NCBI GenBank assembly: GCA_026399315.1
Contig: JAPLRF010000030.1
Coordinates: 62,001-126,000, forward strand
Reading direction: 5' to 3'
From: Gammaproteobacteria bacterium
GTDB taxonomy: Bacteria; Pseudomonadota; Gammaproteobacteria; Coxiellales; Coxiellaceae
Length of the DNA: 64,000 nt
In this document: positions 37,768 to 47,096 of the stretch, piece after piece
How the letters are laid out: the number at the start of each line of letters is the position of its first letter
Numbering within the stretch: position 1 is the stretch's first letter
Position numbers and translations under genes: made by a program
Notes under the pieces: model-generated
The model's database searches: none
What the model was told of the DNA's origin: nothing
Seen by the model: the letters and a program-made list of their open reading frames with translations, nothing else

Positions 37768-38673
37768 TTGAAAATCGCGATCTTATCCAGAAATAAGTCT
37801 TTATACTCAACACGCCGCTTGATCGAGGCTGCAACCGAACGTGGGCACGACGTTTCGGTCATTGATTACCTGCGTTGTTACATGAATATCTCAGCTGAAC
37901 AACCCTCAATTCAATACAAAGGACAGCATCTTGAACCTTTCGATGCCATCATTCCCCGTATTGGCGCAAATAGAACATTTTACGGCGCTGCCATCCTTCG
38001 ACAATTTGAAACCATGGGCACTTACAGCATCAACTCATCGCTCGCCATTACCCGTTCACGCGATAAACTGCGCTCACAACAATTACTGGTCATGAAAGGC
38101 GTTAGCATGCCGATCACCGGATTTGCGCATGCGGCAAGCGACATCAATGATTTAATTGATTTGGTAGGTGGTCCGCCACTGATTATCAAATTAATCGAAG
38201 GAACACAGGGTGTGGGTGTTGTTTTAGCCGAAACACGAAAAGCTGCTGAAAGTGTGACGCAAACACTGCGTGGCCTACACGCCAACATTATTATTCAAGA
38301 ATTTATCGCCGAATCTAAAGGCGCTGATATACGCTGTTTTGTGATTGGCGATAAAGTCATTGCCTCCATGCAACGAAAAGCGTCACCGGGTGAGTTTCGC
38401 GCAAACATTCATCGCGGCGGAACCGCTGAGCTTGTCCGCATCAGCAAAACAGAGCGTGATGCTGCTATAAAAGCAGCGAAAATAATGGGCCTAGGCATGG
38501 CAGGTGTTGATTTAATCCGCTCAAAACGCGGCCCTTTAATTTTAGAAATCAATTCTTCGCCTGGTCTCGAAGGAATAGAAATGGCAACAGAAAAGGATAT
38601 CGCTGTCGCGATCATCAAACACATTGAGAAAAATGCAAAACCCATTGGACCCCGCAGTCGTTATCAAGGTTGA
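37768..38673 (+). CDS. rimK: ribosomal protein S6--L-glutamate ligase RimK
   Basis: A 301-residue ATP-grasp ligase that adds glutamates to the C-terminus of ribosomal protein S6. Visible are [20 protein letters not shown], the ATP-binding [11 protein letters not shown], the [17 protein letters not shown] loop and the metal-binding [12 protein letters not shown]. It starts with a TTG at 37768 preceded by AGGAAA; E. coli RimK is 300 residues and begins MKIAILSR, so the start is secure. The zinc-protease gene follows after 6 bp. Confidence 0.95.
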   Translation: MKIAILSRNKSLYSTRRLIEAATERGHDVSVIDYLRCYMNISAEQPSIQYKGQHLEPFDAIIPRIGANRTFYGAAILRQFETMGTYSINSSLAITRSRDKLRSQQLLVMKGVSMPITGFAHAASDINDLIDLVGGPPLIIKLIEGTQGVGVVLAETRKAAESVTQTLRGLHANIIIQEFIAESKGADIRCFVIGDKVIASMQRKASPGEFRANIHRGGTAELVRISKTERDAAIKAAKIMGLGMAGVDLIRSKRGPLILEINSSPGLEGIEMATEKDIAVAIIKHIEKNAKPIGPRSRYQG

Positions 38674-38679
38674 TAGCTT

Positions 38680-39165
38680 ATGGACAACAAAGATTTATCG
38701 ATTAACAATAGATTATTGATTGGCCGTAATGAATGGTGTCAACTGCCTGAGCTGCATATTCCTGCAATCAAGGCAAAAATCGATACCGGCGCAAAAACAT
38801 CAGCATTACATGCTTTTAATATTCGCCGTGTTCGAAAAAACAATAAAAAATTTGTTCGATTTGATATGCATCCTTTGCAAGGGGATGACAAAACCATCAT
38901 CTCTTGCATTGCCCCCCTCATTGATGAACGTCATATCATGAGCTCCAACGGTCATATTGAACACCGATACGTTATTTTGACAACACTGGTTATCGTCGAT
39001 GAGGAATGGTCCATTGAAGTCACGCTTTCAAATCGCGATCCTTTGCGCTATCGCCTTCTGTTAGGACGCGAAGCACTGAATAACCGAGTATTAATTGACC
39101 CCAGTCTTAGCTGCCATCAAAAGAAAATTCGACGTAAAAAAGCGTTTAGACTTTATCATCCTTAA
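38680..39165 (+). CDS. RimK-associated retropepsin-like zinc protease
   Basis: A 161-residue protein of the putative ATP-dependent zinc protease family (Zn_protease domain). The aspartyl-protease-like motif AKIDTGAKTSALHA is preceded by LIGRNEWCQLPEL, and LLLGREAL closes the fold. It directly follows rimK; in Pseudomonas the comparable RimB protein works with RimK in S6 glutamylation. Six bases separate the genes, so co-translation is likely. Confidence 0.85.
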   Translation: MDNKDLSINNRLLIGRNEWCQLPELHIPAIKAKIDTGAKTSALHAFNIRRVRKNNKKFVRFDMHPLQGDDKTIISCIAPLIDERHIMSSNGHIEHRYVILTTLVIVDEEWSIEVTLSNRDPLRYRLLLGREALNNRVLIDPSLSCHQKKIRRKKAFRLYHP

Positions 39166-39352
39166 GTTTTCGATGGAACAGCCGTGCTATCCGCTTCAAA
39201 TTTCAAGGCGAAAAAAATAGTAAAGTCCTCACAACAAAAATGATATTGATATCACCCTGAAGGTGGAGCGGATACAGCCAACACACCTTCATTGACGCAC
39301 CATAACCTACCATGCAGAATATAAACTTCGTTTTATTACAAAAGGAGTTGAA

Positions 39353-40123
39353 ATGAAAAGATATTCAAACATTATCCTCGGTACCACGCTTGCTTTTTGC
39401 ATGGCCACCAATGCATCGACCCTCACGACCCAACCCATTACCATCGGCATTGAATATCACGTTCAATCCACAGCAGTACCGCCATCCGCATGGTCAAACA
39501 TCACTAATGCGATTCAAGCTACGCTGCATCAGCCAGTCAAGGTGAAGGAATACGAAAGTCATCAACAAATAGCGCAAGATATATCCACTGGAAAATTAAC
39601 GATGGGATATTTAAAATTGATCACAGGCAATGAAGCGACATCAAAAAATCGCCATGTTCACTTACTTGCTTCCGCTGTCACGCTGAATCCAATGACTGGC
39701 AAAACCGGCACAACTTACAATGCCACCATTTTAGTTGCGAAAGATTCAGCGATTAAAACCATGGCTGATCTACAAAACAAGACCTTCGCTTACTATAGCC
39801 CGCGCTCAGTCAGCAACTATCTCAACCCAAAGGAAAAATTAGCTGCACAGGATATCCATGTTAACTGGGAAAAATTTTCGAGCGAACCAGCCGCATTTAA
39901 TGCTGTTTTACAGCATCATGCTGATGCAATTAGCGCATGGAGCTATTGGGTTATGAACAATTCCCATAAAAACCAATTTAGAACCATTAGCACAACGCAG
40001 GGGTTAAAAAATCCAGGTTTGTATGTTAATACCCAGCTTATTTCAAAAACCACGCAACAAAATCTGATTACTGCATTAGCGCACGTAAAAGGACCGTATG
40101 AGATCGTTGGATTTAAGGGATAA
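39353..40123 (+). CDS. PhnD-like phosphate/phosphonate periplasmic binding protein
   Basis: A 256-residue protein with an N-terminal signal peptide (MKRYSNIILGTTLAFCMATN, probable cleavage after NAS). The body is PhnD/SsuA-like: MGYLKLITGNEA, ILVAKDSAIKTMADLQNKTF (TLADLKGK-type strand), FNAVLQHHADAISAWSYWVM. No permease or ATPase gene adjoins it, so it is an orphan binding protein, and its ligand cannot be inferred. AAGGAG lies just before the ATG. Confidence 0.75.
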   Translation: MKRYSNIILGTTLAFCMATNASTLTTQPITIGIEYHVQSTAVPPSAWSNITNAIQATLHQPVKVKEYESHQQIAQDISTGKLTMGYLKLITGNEATSKNRHVHLLASAVTLNPMTGKTGTTYNATILVAKDSAIKTMADLQNKTFAYYSPRSVSNYLNPKEKLAAQDIHVNWEKFSSEPAAFNAVLQHHADAISAWSYWVMNNSHKNQFRTISTTQGLKNPGLYVNTQLISKTTQQNLITALAHVKGPYEIVGFKG

Positions 40124-40163
40124 AGTCTGGCGGTATTAAAAAAGAAGAGAAGGAAGAAGTAAA

Positions 40164-40191
40164 CCAAACAGATAATGAATTATCTGTTTGG
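40164..40191. terminator. perfect hairpin between convergent genes
   Basis: CCAAACAGATAAT pairs with ATTATCTGTTTGG around a 2-base centre. On the minus strand TTTAC follows it, so it may end the Lys/His-rich protein transcript and possibly that of the binding protein. Confidence 0.6.
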
Positions 40192-40206
40192 TCCAAACGC
40201 ACAAGA

Positions 40207-40482
40207 TTAACCTTGTTGTGCAGTTTTGCTTTCTGGAGCTGGTGTTGCAGCAGCAGTTTTTTGTGCAGCTGGTTTAGCTTCAGCATGCTTTACAGCATGT
40301 TTAGCAGCAGCATGTTTTTTCATCGATTTTTTGTGGTGATGTTTTTTCATCGATTTTTTGTGCATTGTTGCTTTAGCTGGTGCTTTAGCAGCAGGTGCAG
40401 CAGCTTCTTCAGCAGCGAATACACTTGTTACCAACATGCTTGCCATTACTACCACTAATGCTTTTTTGAAAATGTTCTTCAT
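40207..40482 (-). CDS. secreted Ala/Lys/His-rich small protein
   Basis: A 91-residue protein with a clear signal peptide (MKNIFKKALVVVMASMLVTS, cleavage near VFA-AEE). The mature part is Ala/Lys/His-rich with the tandem element HKKSMKKH repeated twice, then AAKHAVKHAEAKPAA. It is very basic and histidine-rich, so it could bind metal, nucleic acid or envelope polymers; this is inference. No family is recognised. The sequence 40483-40721 upstream has only its promoter region and no gene. Confidence 0.75.
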   Translation of the reverse strand: MKNIFKKALVVVMASMLVTSVFAAEEAAAPAAKAPAKATMHKKSMKKHHHKKSMKKHAAAKHAVKHAEAKPAAQKTAAATPAPESKTAQQG

Positions 40483-40721
40483 CCGATATACTCCATAAAT
40501 ATAAATAAAAACTACTGAGCACGCTGCTCAATAGTCCGTTGATTTTAAGACTACTCAACACTAAAGACTGCTTCTACGACAACGGCCACAGAAACAAAAC
40601 ATTAGGTCTAGGTAATCATACGAAAATATATCTTGGATCCTGCTATCTGACAACAAAAATCTTCATCAATTACAAACAAACAAGCTATTTTAAGCAGAAG
40701 AACCCTGTATTTGATCAAAAA

Positions 40722-41576
40722 TTATGCCATTTTAACCTTTGGATCATTTTTAATGACTTCCAAAAAGGCAAGCAGAACCCGTTCTCGAATTTTGTCAGCA
40801 TCCTGCGAGAAACAAAAGTAACGGGTAAGTAACTCCAAGCTGGATAAATTGTCCGTTTTCGACGATAAAGAAACATTAACCCCCAACTTAATTCGGCTTA
40901 ACAATTGTTTACTGCTCTTAGACAAATAATCTGCGGTGAACTCACTTTGACTTTTATAAAACTCTGCCAGCAAATCATCCACCACTGTTTTTAAAGTCTG
41001 CTTTAGATAATCGAAATCATTATTAGGAGATACGCTTATCGTAAATCGCTGTTCGAGCACATGAGACGTTTGCGAATAATTCACAAGCGCATTATTTGAC
41101 GTTAAGCCATTGGGAACACGAATAACGCGCCCTGTAATATTGCCGCTTGTATCCGACACTTCATACAAGGTGAAATACAAAACGCCTATACGCTTAACAT
41201 AGCCTTTGTACTGTTGAATTTGTATTAAGTCCTCTTCTGAAAAAAGACCGCGCCAGGTAATCACCAGCCAACCCACAAAATTCATAATGGTTTCTTTATT
41301 GGTTACCACTAAACCCGCAGATACCAAACCTAAAATAGCAACAAGATGCGTAAAACCATTCACCCACACATGCGCCATCACAAAGACAAAAACAACACAA
41401 GCAACGTAAAACGCACGAATGCGAGATTTTTGTTTTTGCCGTGCATTGCTTATTTTTCGAATGGCGAAAAAATAAAATAAAAAATAAACAAGCGCGATGA
41501 CAACCAGCGAAATAATAGTGTCAAATAAATTGCCGTAAATATCATGTAAAAAATTATCAGGAAATAAACTATTCAT
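40722..41576 (-). CDS. MscS-family mechanosensitive channel protein, short form
   Basis: The ATG at 41576 (MNSLFPDNFLHD) overlaps the stop of the upstream channel gene by eight bases and has AGAGAG before it; this gives 284 residues. Three N-terminal helices precede a pore-like LGLVSAGLVVTNKETIMNFV segment and a beta-domain reading WRGLFSEEDLIQIQQYKGYV then KRIG and VIRVPNGLTSNNALVNYS. It is an MscS-like channel with an atypical pore helix. Overlap with the larger channel suggests they are made together. Confidence 0.75.
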   Translation of the reverse strand: MNSLFPDNFLHDIYGNLFDTIISLVVIALVYFLFYFFAIRKISNARQKQKSRIRAFYVACVVFVFVMAHVWVNGFTHLVAILGLVSAGLVVTNKETIMNFVGWLVITWRGLFSEEDLIQIQQYKGYVKRIGVLYFTLYEVSDTSGNITGRVIRVPNGLTSNNALVNYSQTSHVLEQRFTISVSPNNDFDYLKQTLKTVVDDLLAEFYKSQSEFTADYLSKSSKQLLSRIKLGVNVSLSSKTDNLSSLELLTRYFCFSQDADKIRERVLLAFLEVIKNDPKVKMA

Positions 41577-43878
41577 GGGTCTCTCTTGTAGGTTGCGATG
41601 CAGCATACTCTTTAATGTGAATGTCACATTGTGGATAAGCAATATTAATATTGTGACTCCTAAACGCTGCATCAATTGAAAAATTTAAATCACTGACCAC
41701 AACATATTTTTTATTGACGTCATGAATAACACACCATAAATCAAATATCAAACTGCTTTCCGCAAAGCGACTGAATAATACATAAGGCTCATTCGGCACA
41801 TCATGTATCACATCATTGTGGTTACGCGCAATTTCTAATAATAGTTTTTTCACTAAAACAACGTCACTGCCATACGCAACACCAACCTGGCAAGAAATGC
41901 GAGAATGACGATCCCGAAACATATAATTTGTTACTTGCTGCGTAATGAAATCCGCATTGGGTACAATCACATCTTCTTTTGATAAGGTAGCAATTTGCGT
42001 TGATCTGATGCGAATTTTTCGAACGAAACCCTCTGTTTTTCCAATCACGATACGGTCGCCTGGTTTAATGGGCTTTTCAATTAATAAAATTAAACCTGAC
42101 ACAAAGTTATTGACGATATTTTGCAAGCCCAAACCAACGCCGACAGACAGCGCGCCCGCTATAATCGCTAAGCCTGTAAAATCAATTCCCGTGACCATCA
42201 ATCCAAATAAAAAAGCGATTGAAAACGAAATGTAAATTGTAATAGTGGAGATGGCAATTTGCGTGTCTTCCTCACCTCTGAAACGGTGTTTTTTCGCAAT
42301 GGTTGCCGCTAAAAAACGTCCGGCTAATAAAATAACAGAAAATGAAATAAGCGCTAACACAATTCGCAATGGAATTATTTTTAAGCCGGCAAATTTAAAC
42401 CCTTCGATCAATCCATCAATAACGGAATCCACAAACGCAGTTGAAATACTCCAGCTTTTTAAAATGCAAACCATGTATAAGCACAATACAACAAAGTAAG
42501 CCGCCAACTTAACAATAAAAAACTCATGGATTTTCTTATTAAATTTAACACCAAATACTTGATGCACTTTTCTCGACACAAAATATTGATTGTCATCAAG
42601 CCACTGATACAGTAAATCGATTAGGCGAAAAATAGACATCGCAATCACCGTAAATATCGCTGTCAAACACAAATCCACGATTACAAATATCGCAAGGCGG
42701 TGATAACCCAGCCACTCAGTTAAAACAAGTGCCGACAAAGCGACGATGAAAACCGTCGAAAAGAATACAAGCGTACCTCGCTGCAATTGATTTGCATGCG
42801 GCGATTGATGCCACAATGAAAAAATCCAAACAGTTATTATGCAGAGTATGGTCAAAAATAAGGTTCTGCTTAAATCAACCAAAGGGGCTGCCAATGCTTG
42901 CTCCCGCACCGCCATCGTCACCACATAGCCTACGAACACCATTACAAACAAAATCACCAGACGTCGATAAAACAAACAACCGTAAGGCTCCGGAATTAAA
43001 AACAAACCTGGCAATGATTTTGCCGGATAAAAAAGATATTTAACAAAAGCCGTGCACAAAAACACAATGAGTGCTGCACGACAAATTAATTCCAATGTCG
43101 GGGTTGGATAAATACTTTGATACATAAAGTTTAAAAACGCAGTGGCTAAACCAAGAACCGCACACGGCACAATAAACTGCGATAGCACATTCAAAAATGC
43201 ACACCACAATAAATGTGTATTATTGATATTCTCTGCTGCTCGCCTTAAAAAAATACGCACATAAAATGAGACGATCATTAAAATGAAAATAAAAATGAAA
43301 CAAACAATCCACTGATCAAACGGAATAAATGACAGCCCACTAATCGCAATCACTTTATTCAAATCAATATCGGCAATTGATTTCAGGAAATGCATATCCT
43401 GTATTTCCCAAATAGGCGTGCTGCGTTTTAGAATTTGATTGGTGCTGGCTTGCTGTAATCGGTCTTTGTATTCTCTTAACACCTCATGAGAGCGATAAAC
43501 AAATAACTGACATTCCGATAATTGCTTTGCGTAACTGAGCTGTTTTTGCTGTAAATATTTAAAGTCAGCCATCTGCAATTGCGTGACATGATCCACTTGA
43601 GTTGATTTGAATAGTCCATTGATTGTTTTAAGACGAGACTCTGAATCTATGACGCACTTCTTTGCATTATCACTCAATGGATCTAATCTTTGTACATAGC
43701 GCTCAACATCGCCATAGTCACTCTTAGTGATAAACTTTTTTTGAATTGCACTAAGCGTTTCATTTGCTGTGTAAATATTGAAGCTATTTTTATCATGTCC
43801 ATTTTTTTCTGAAAACCCAAAAGCATTCAAGAAAACAATGATCAGAACGCCAATACCAAATAGAATATTTGTCCTCAT
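41569..43878 (-). CDS. large MscS-family mechanosensitive channel (MscK-like)
   Basis: A 769-residue protein with a predicted signal/anchor, a short periplasmic coiled region (residues about 30-150), about ten membrane helices and a C-terminal MscS domain. The pore helix and beta-domain are GALSVGVGLGLQNIVNNFVS, IEKPIKPGDRIVIG, and VIVPNADFITQQVTNYMFRD. It opens under membrane tension and protects from hypo-osmotic shock, a family property. It is shorter than E. coli MscK. The second MscS gene follows with an overlap. Confidence 0.88.
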   Translation of the reverse strand: MRTNILFGIGVLIIVFLNAFGFSEKNGHDKNSFNIYTANETLSAIQKKFITKSDYGDVERYVQRLDPLSDNAKKCVIDSESRLKTINGLFKSTQVDHVTQLQMADFKYLQQKQLSYAKQLSECQLFVYRSHEVLREYKDRLQQASTNQILKRSTPIWEIQDMHFLKSIADIDLNKVIAISGLSFIPFDQWIVCFIFIFILMIVSFYVRIFLRRAAENINNTHLLWCAFLNVLSQFIVPCAVLGLATAFLNFMYQSIYPTPTLELICRAALIVFLCTAFVKYLFYPAKSLPGLFLIPEPYGCLFYRRLVILFVMVFVGYVVTMAVREQALAAPLVDLSRTLFLTILCIITVWIFSLWHQSPHANQLQRGTLVFFSTVFIVALSALVLTEWLGYHRLAIFVIVDLCLTAIFTVIAMSIFRLIDLLYQWLDDNQYFVSRKVHQVFGVKFNKKIHEFFIVKLAAYFVVLCLYMVCILKSWSISTAFVDSVIDGLIEGFKFAGLKIIPLRIVLALISFSVILLAGRFLAATIAKKHRFRGEEDTQIAISTITIYISFSIAFLFGLMVTGIDFTGLAIIAGALSVGVGLGLQNIVNNFVSGLILLIEKPIKPGDRIVIGKTEGFVRKIRIRSTQIATLSKEDVIVPNADFITQQVTNYMFRDRHSRISCQVGVAYGSDVVLVKKLLLEIARNHNDVIHDVPNEPYVLFSRFAESSLIFDLWCVIHDVNKKYVVVSDLNFSIDAAFRSHNINIAYPQCDIHIKEYAASQPTRETHE

Positions 43879-43941
43879 GCGCTTCCATCTCTTAAAGTAT
43901 CTCAGTACACTATCCCTAGCTAATTATAATAGAGCAAAATC

Positions 43942-44181
43942 ATGCCGACTACCCGAAAAACAATCAATTTTGAAAAATCAATGGATCAACTCAATCAACT
44001 GATTGAGAAAATGGAAACAGGCCAATTAAGCCTTGAAGCGTCCCTACAGCACTTTGAGCAAGGCATCAGCTTGATCAGGCAATGCCAACAAACACTTACA
44101 AACGCCGAACAAAAAATACAAGTTTTGACGGAAAAAGCAGGGAAAACAACATTAGAAGACTTCAATACGCATGACGAATGA
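43942..44181 (+). CDS. xseB: exodeoxyribonuclease VII small subunit
   Basis: A 79-residue helical protein with the XseB pattern INFEKSMDQLNQLIEKMETG, LSLEASLQHFEQGISLIRQC and QKIQVLTEK. Several copies bind XseA in exonuclease VII. It overlaps ispA by 11 bases, the common xseB-ispA arrangement. TATAAT occurs about 20 bases upstream of the start. Confidence 0.92.
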   Translation: MPTTRKTINFEKSMDQLNQLIEKMETGQLSLEASLQHFEQGISLIRQCQQTLTNAEQKIQVLTEKAGKTTLEDFNTHDE

Positions 44182-45061
44182 TTTCAATAAAACACTGGCA
44201 CACTATCGTGATCGCGTCGAACTGACACTTAAAAATACGATTGTTTCGGCCGCTATTTCATCTAAACCTTTATCAGATGCCATGCTTTACGCAACACTGA
44301 ACGGCGGCAAGCGATTGCGACCCATTTTGGTTTATGCCACAGGCCTTTGCCTCGGACAAACGCCAGAAGCACTCGATGCTATTGCTGCAGCTGTTGAATG
44401 CATTCACTGTTACTCACTGATTCACGATGATTTACCTGCCATGGACGACGATAAATTGCGCCGCGGTAAACCCACCTGTCATATTGCCTTTGGGGAAGCT
44501 TGCGCTATTTTAGCAGGTGACGCATTACAAACCCTGGCATTTGAACTGCTATCAACACCCTCAACAATCACGCCTCAAAATCAATTGAAAATCATACGTC
44601 TACTAACCCAACATTCGGGTGCATTGGGCATGGTCGGCGGACAATCTCTCGATTTGTTGGCGGAAGGGAAAGCAATCAACTTCGATGATTTAGAGCATAT
44701 TCATCGCTTAAAAACAGGCGCTCTAATCAAATCCAGCGTGATGATGGGCGCCATTGCTGCAGAATGCGACGACCTTCATCTGTTAAGCACATTGGAAGAA
44801 TTTGCCAATCGTATTGGGCTTGCTTTTCAATTACAAGATGACTTGCTGGATATAACAGGTAATACAAAAAATCTCGGCAAAAATACAGGGCAAGATATTA
44901 AAATGCAAAAGGCAACATACGCCATTTTACTAGGCATTGAAGAAACACAAACGAAAATTAAAATACTGATGGATGAAGCGATCAGTTTACTGAGATCGCT
45001 GCATATGGATATTTCATTTCTTGAAGCACTATGTGTTTATTTAATAAAGCGTGACAATTAA
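44171..45061 (+). CDS. ispA: farnesyl diphosphate synthase IspA
   Basis: A 296-residue trans-prenyltransferase making geranyl and farnesyl diphosphates. The first Asp-rich motif is DDLPAMDDDKLRRGKPTCH and the second LQDDLLDITG, with GKNTGQDIKMQKATY following; GGKRLRPILVYATG is near the N-terminus. It overlaps xseB. dxs, usually next, is displaced by a gene on the other strand. Confidence 0.95.
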   Translation: MTNDFNKTLAHYRDRVELTLKNTIVSAAISSKPLSDAMLYATLNGGKRLRPILVYATGLCLGQTPEALDAIAAAVECIHCYSLIHDDLPAMDDDKLRRGKPTCHIAFGEACAILAGDALQTLAFELLSTPSTITPQNQLKIIRLLTQHSGALGMVGGQSLDLLAEGKAINFDDLEHIHRLKTGALIKSSVMMGAIAAECDDLHLLSTLEEFANRIGLAFQLQDDLLDITGNTKNLGKNTGQDIKMQKATYAILLGIEETQTKIKILMDEAISLLRSLHMDISFLEALCVYLIKRDN

Positions 45062-45080
45062 TGCCATCGTACAAGTCATA

Positions 45081-46952
45081 TTAACTTGGCGCCTTCCAGG
45101 CAGTACCGTTAATCATAATCACACTGCCCTTGCCGGTTAAATCAACCGTATAGGCATCACCCACTTTTTTCAAATAGCCCTGCGTAATACAGTATTGTAA
45201 AAAGTGCACAGCCTGCATTTCAAATGACGGTTCATTATTGCGCGTGACAGCAGGCGGTTTTTGTTGCAGCGCTGCTTTCTTTTGATCATCTAGAAAAGCA
45301 TTCACATAAATGGCTGGGAACAACAAACGAAACTCATAAATCGCTTGATCCATAAATTGAGTGGCGTCAGCGCTAGCAATGATACTTGGCGTTAAATTAG
45401 GCCACGACAAATTCCCTTCCATGGATACACTGCCTTCTGGCGTTGTCATGTCATGCGTCAAAACCACTTTCGTTTTTGGCGTAATTAATTTCGCATACGC
45501 ATTTGCTAAATTCATCCAGCGCTCATCAATTGACTTCGCGTTTTGTGGATTATATTGCACAACCTGCTGTGTTGCAGCAGCAATAGCCCGAAACGCATTG
45601 AAACTCATGTTGATTAATTCTAATTTTCCGTGACTTTGATTAAAGCATCCATCAGAAAAACAAAGTTTCGCCAATTGCCAATGCATTGTTTGCGACAAAT
45701 TAGCTGGATTGCCACTGAGCTCACCTTGATAAGCCAATCCTGTCAGCGCCAATATGGGTGTTTTTGTTAATGTCTGTGGATTTTGCGTATCCTGCATCTC
45801 AAAGGAATCCAATGTCATGCTCGAATTACGTGAAAAAACAGTATCGTTATTTTCAGTGTAATGAAGACCTTTTAACGCGAAGGCCATGCTATTGGCTGCA
45901 TCAAGATAACGCCATTGCGGCACATCCAATTGCAAATTACCTACGTTACGCGTTGCCACATCAAAATAATCATGCGTGCTGGGTAAGGTCGGGAAACTCA
46001 CACTATAATGCGCTACTAATTGTCCGAGTGGCGTTGCAACCGACAATCCCGACACCGCTGCCGTCGTATCATTCTGAATAACTTGCGTTAAAAGTTGCTG
46101 AAATAGCGCCATCCACGCCGTTGCTTTGATCGGCTGCCCTGAATCCGTCGCTTGCTTCAGCTCTACCATTTCACCTGCAATCGTTGCCATTTTTTGTGTA
46201 TCAAAATGCAAATTGGCCAAGGTAATTCTATCGGTGTTGAGTGTTAGCATGGTGGATGCGCCATCCGGCAATATCGTGCTGAGCTGATTTTTTCTGAGAT
46301 TGATTCCCCAGTTTAATTGCCAATGCCGATCACTCAGATATTGCGCCAATAATGCGGATTTTAAATGCCGAATAGACACGGAAAATGATTTTTTAGGGTC
46401 TTGAAAACGCAGGCCATGCGCATCAATCTGAAAATGAAATGCATTGGCATTCAAGTCGCTCGTCATGCTCAATATAAATGAATCAACTCGAAAATCGGAA
46501 AATGATGGTTTTTCATTTGTCTTTCTGGATGAAGCAATGAGCGCCGAATGCTCGTTCGCAAATCCAATATTTTCCTCAAAATAAGCTTTTAAAGAAGATT
46601 GATCATCAAAGGAAAACGGATCACTTTTAATAACGGCAAAACCAGTTTTCACGCGACCATTAAAGGTGTAACCGGGACCATGATCGATAACGACAGGGAT
46701 TTGCTTAACGACCACAAAACTGCCATCTGATATTTTTCGTTCAATTTGCAGTACTGCAGTCGAGTGAAACCATCCGCGATGATATTGCGCAAGATTTACA
46801 TTAATATCCAAAACGCTGCCCAGCGTTTTATTTTCATGCTCCAGGAAAGTGTGCGTATAACGCTGAGCAACAATACCAAAGCAAAAAGGCAGCAAGAGAT
46901 AAATGCCGGCAATAGCCGCTACAGTTAATGCAAGTTTATTGCGACGGCGCAT
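45081..46952 (-). CDS. YdgA-like (DUF945) protein
   Basis: A 623-residue protein with one N-terminal membrane anchor (KLALTVAAIAGIYLLLPFCF) and a long beta-rich periplasmic domain. RYTHTFLEHENKTLGSVLDI then QYHRGWFHSTAVLQIER match the DUF945/YdgA family (the YxRGWFxS motif). The role is unknown; E. coli YdgA is dispensable. It lies between ispA and dxs in the opposite direction. Confidence 0.82.
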   Translation of the reverse strand: MRRRNKLALTVAAIAGIYLLLPFCFGIVAQRYTHTFLEHENKTLGSVLDINVNLAQYHRGWFHSTAVLQIERKISDGSFVVVKQIPVVIDHGPGYTFNGRVKTGFAVIKSDPFSFDDQSSLKAYFEENIGFANEHSALIASSRKTNEKPSFSDFRVDSFILSMTSDLNANAFHFQIDAHGLRFQDPKKSFSVSIRHLKSALLAQYLSDRHWQLNWGINLRKNQLSTILPDGASTMLTLNTDRITLANLHFDTQKMATIAGEMVELKQATDSGQPIKATAWMALFQQLLTQVIQNDTTAAVSGLSVATPLGQLVAHYSVSFPTLPSTHDYFDVATRNVGNLQLDVPQWRYLDAANSMAFALKGLHYTENNDTVFSRNSSMTLDSFEMQDTQNPQTLTKTPILALTGLAYQGELSGNPANLSQTMHWQLAKLCFSDGCFNQSHGKLELINMSFNAFRAIAAATQQVVQYNPQNAKSIDERWMNLANAYAKLITPKTKVVLTHDMTTPEGSVSMEGNLSWPNLTPSIIASADATQFMDQAIYEFRLLFPAIYVNAFLDDQKKAALQQKPPAVTRNNEPSFEMQAVHFLQYCITQGYLKKVGDAYTVDLTGKGSVIMINGTAWKAPS

Positions 46953-47038
46953 CTTGCCTCCAAGAAATATGAGTTACACAAAGATAATATCATCCATCTT
47001 GCCAAATTTTATCTGTTAAAACAATCAAAACGGTGAGT

Positions 47039-47066
47039 GTGACAGTGACTGTGACTGTGCTACAAT
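47039..47066 (+). promoter_or_regulatory. possible dxs promoter
   Basis: GTGACA (47039-47044) and TACAAT (47061-47066) are 16 bases apart, with the spacer made of GTGACT tandem units. The -35 is imperfect, so confidence is moderate. Confidence 0.45.
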
Positions 47067-47096
47067 CTGCAGCTTTAGCCTAACAGGTAAATCAAC

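Noticed and set aside
40539-40832. Plus-strand 97-codon frame before the MscS genes
   Set aside because: Composition is AT-driven, there is no ribosome-binding site, and its 3' half is antisense to the channel gene.
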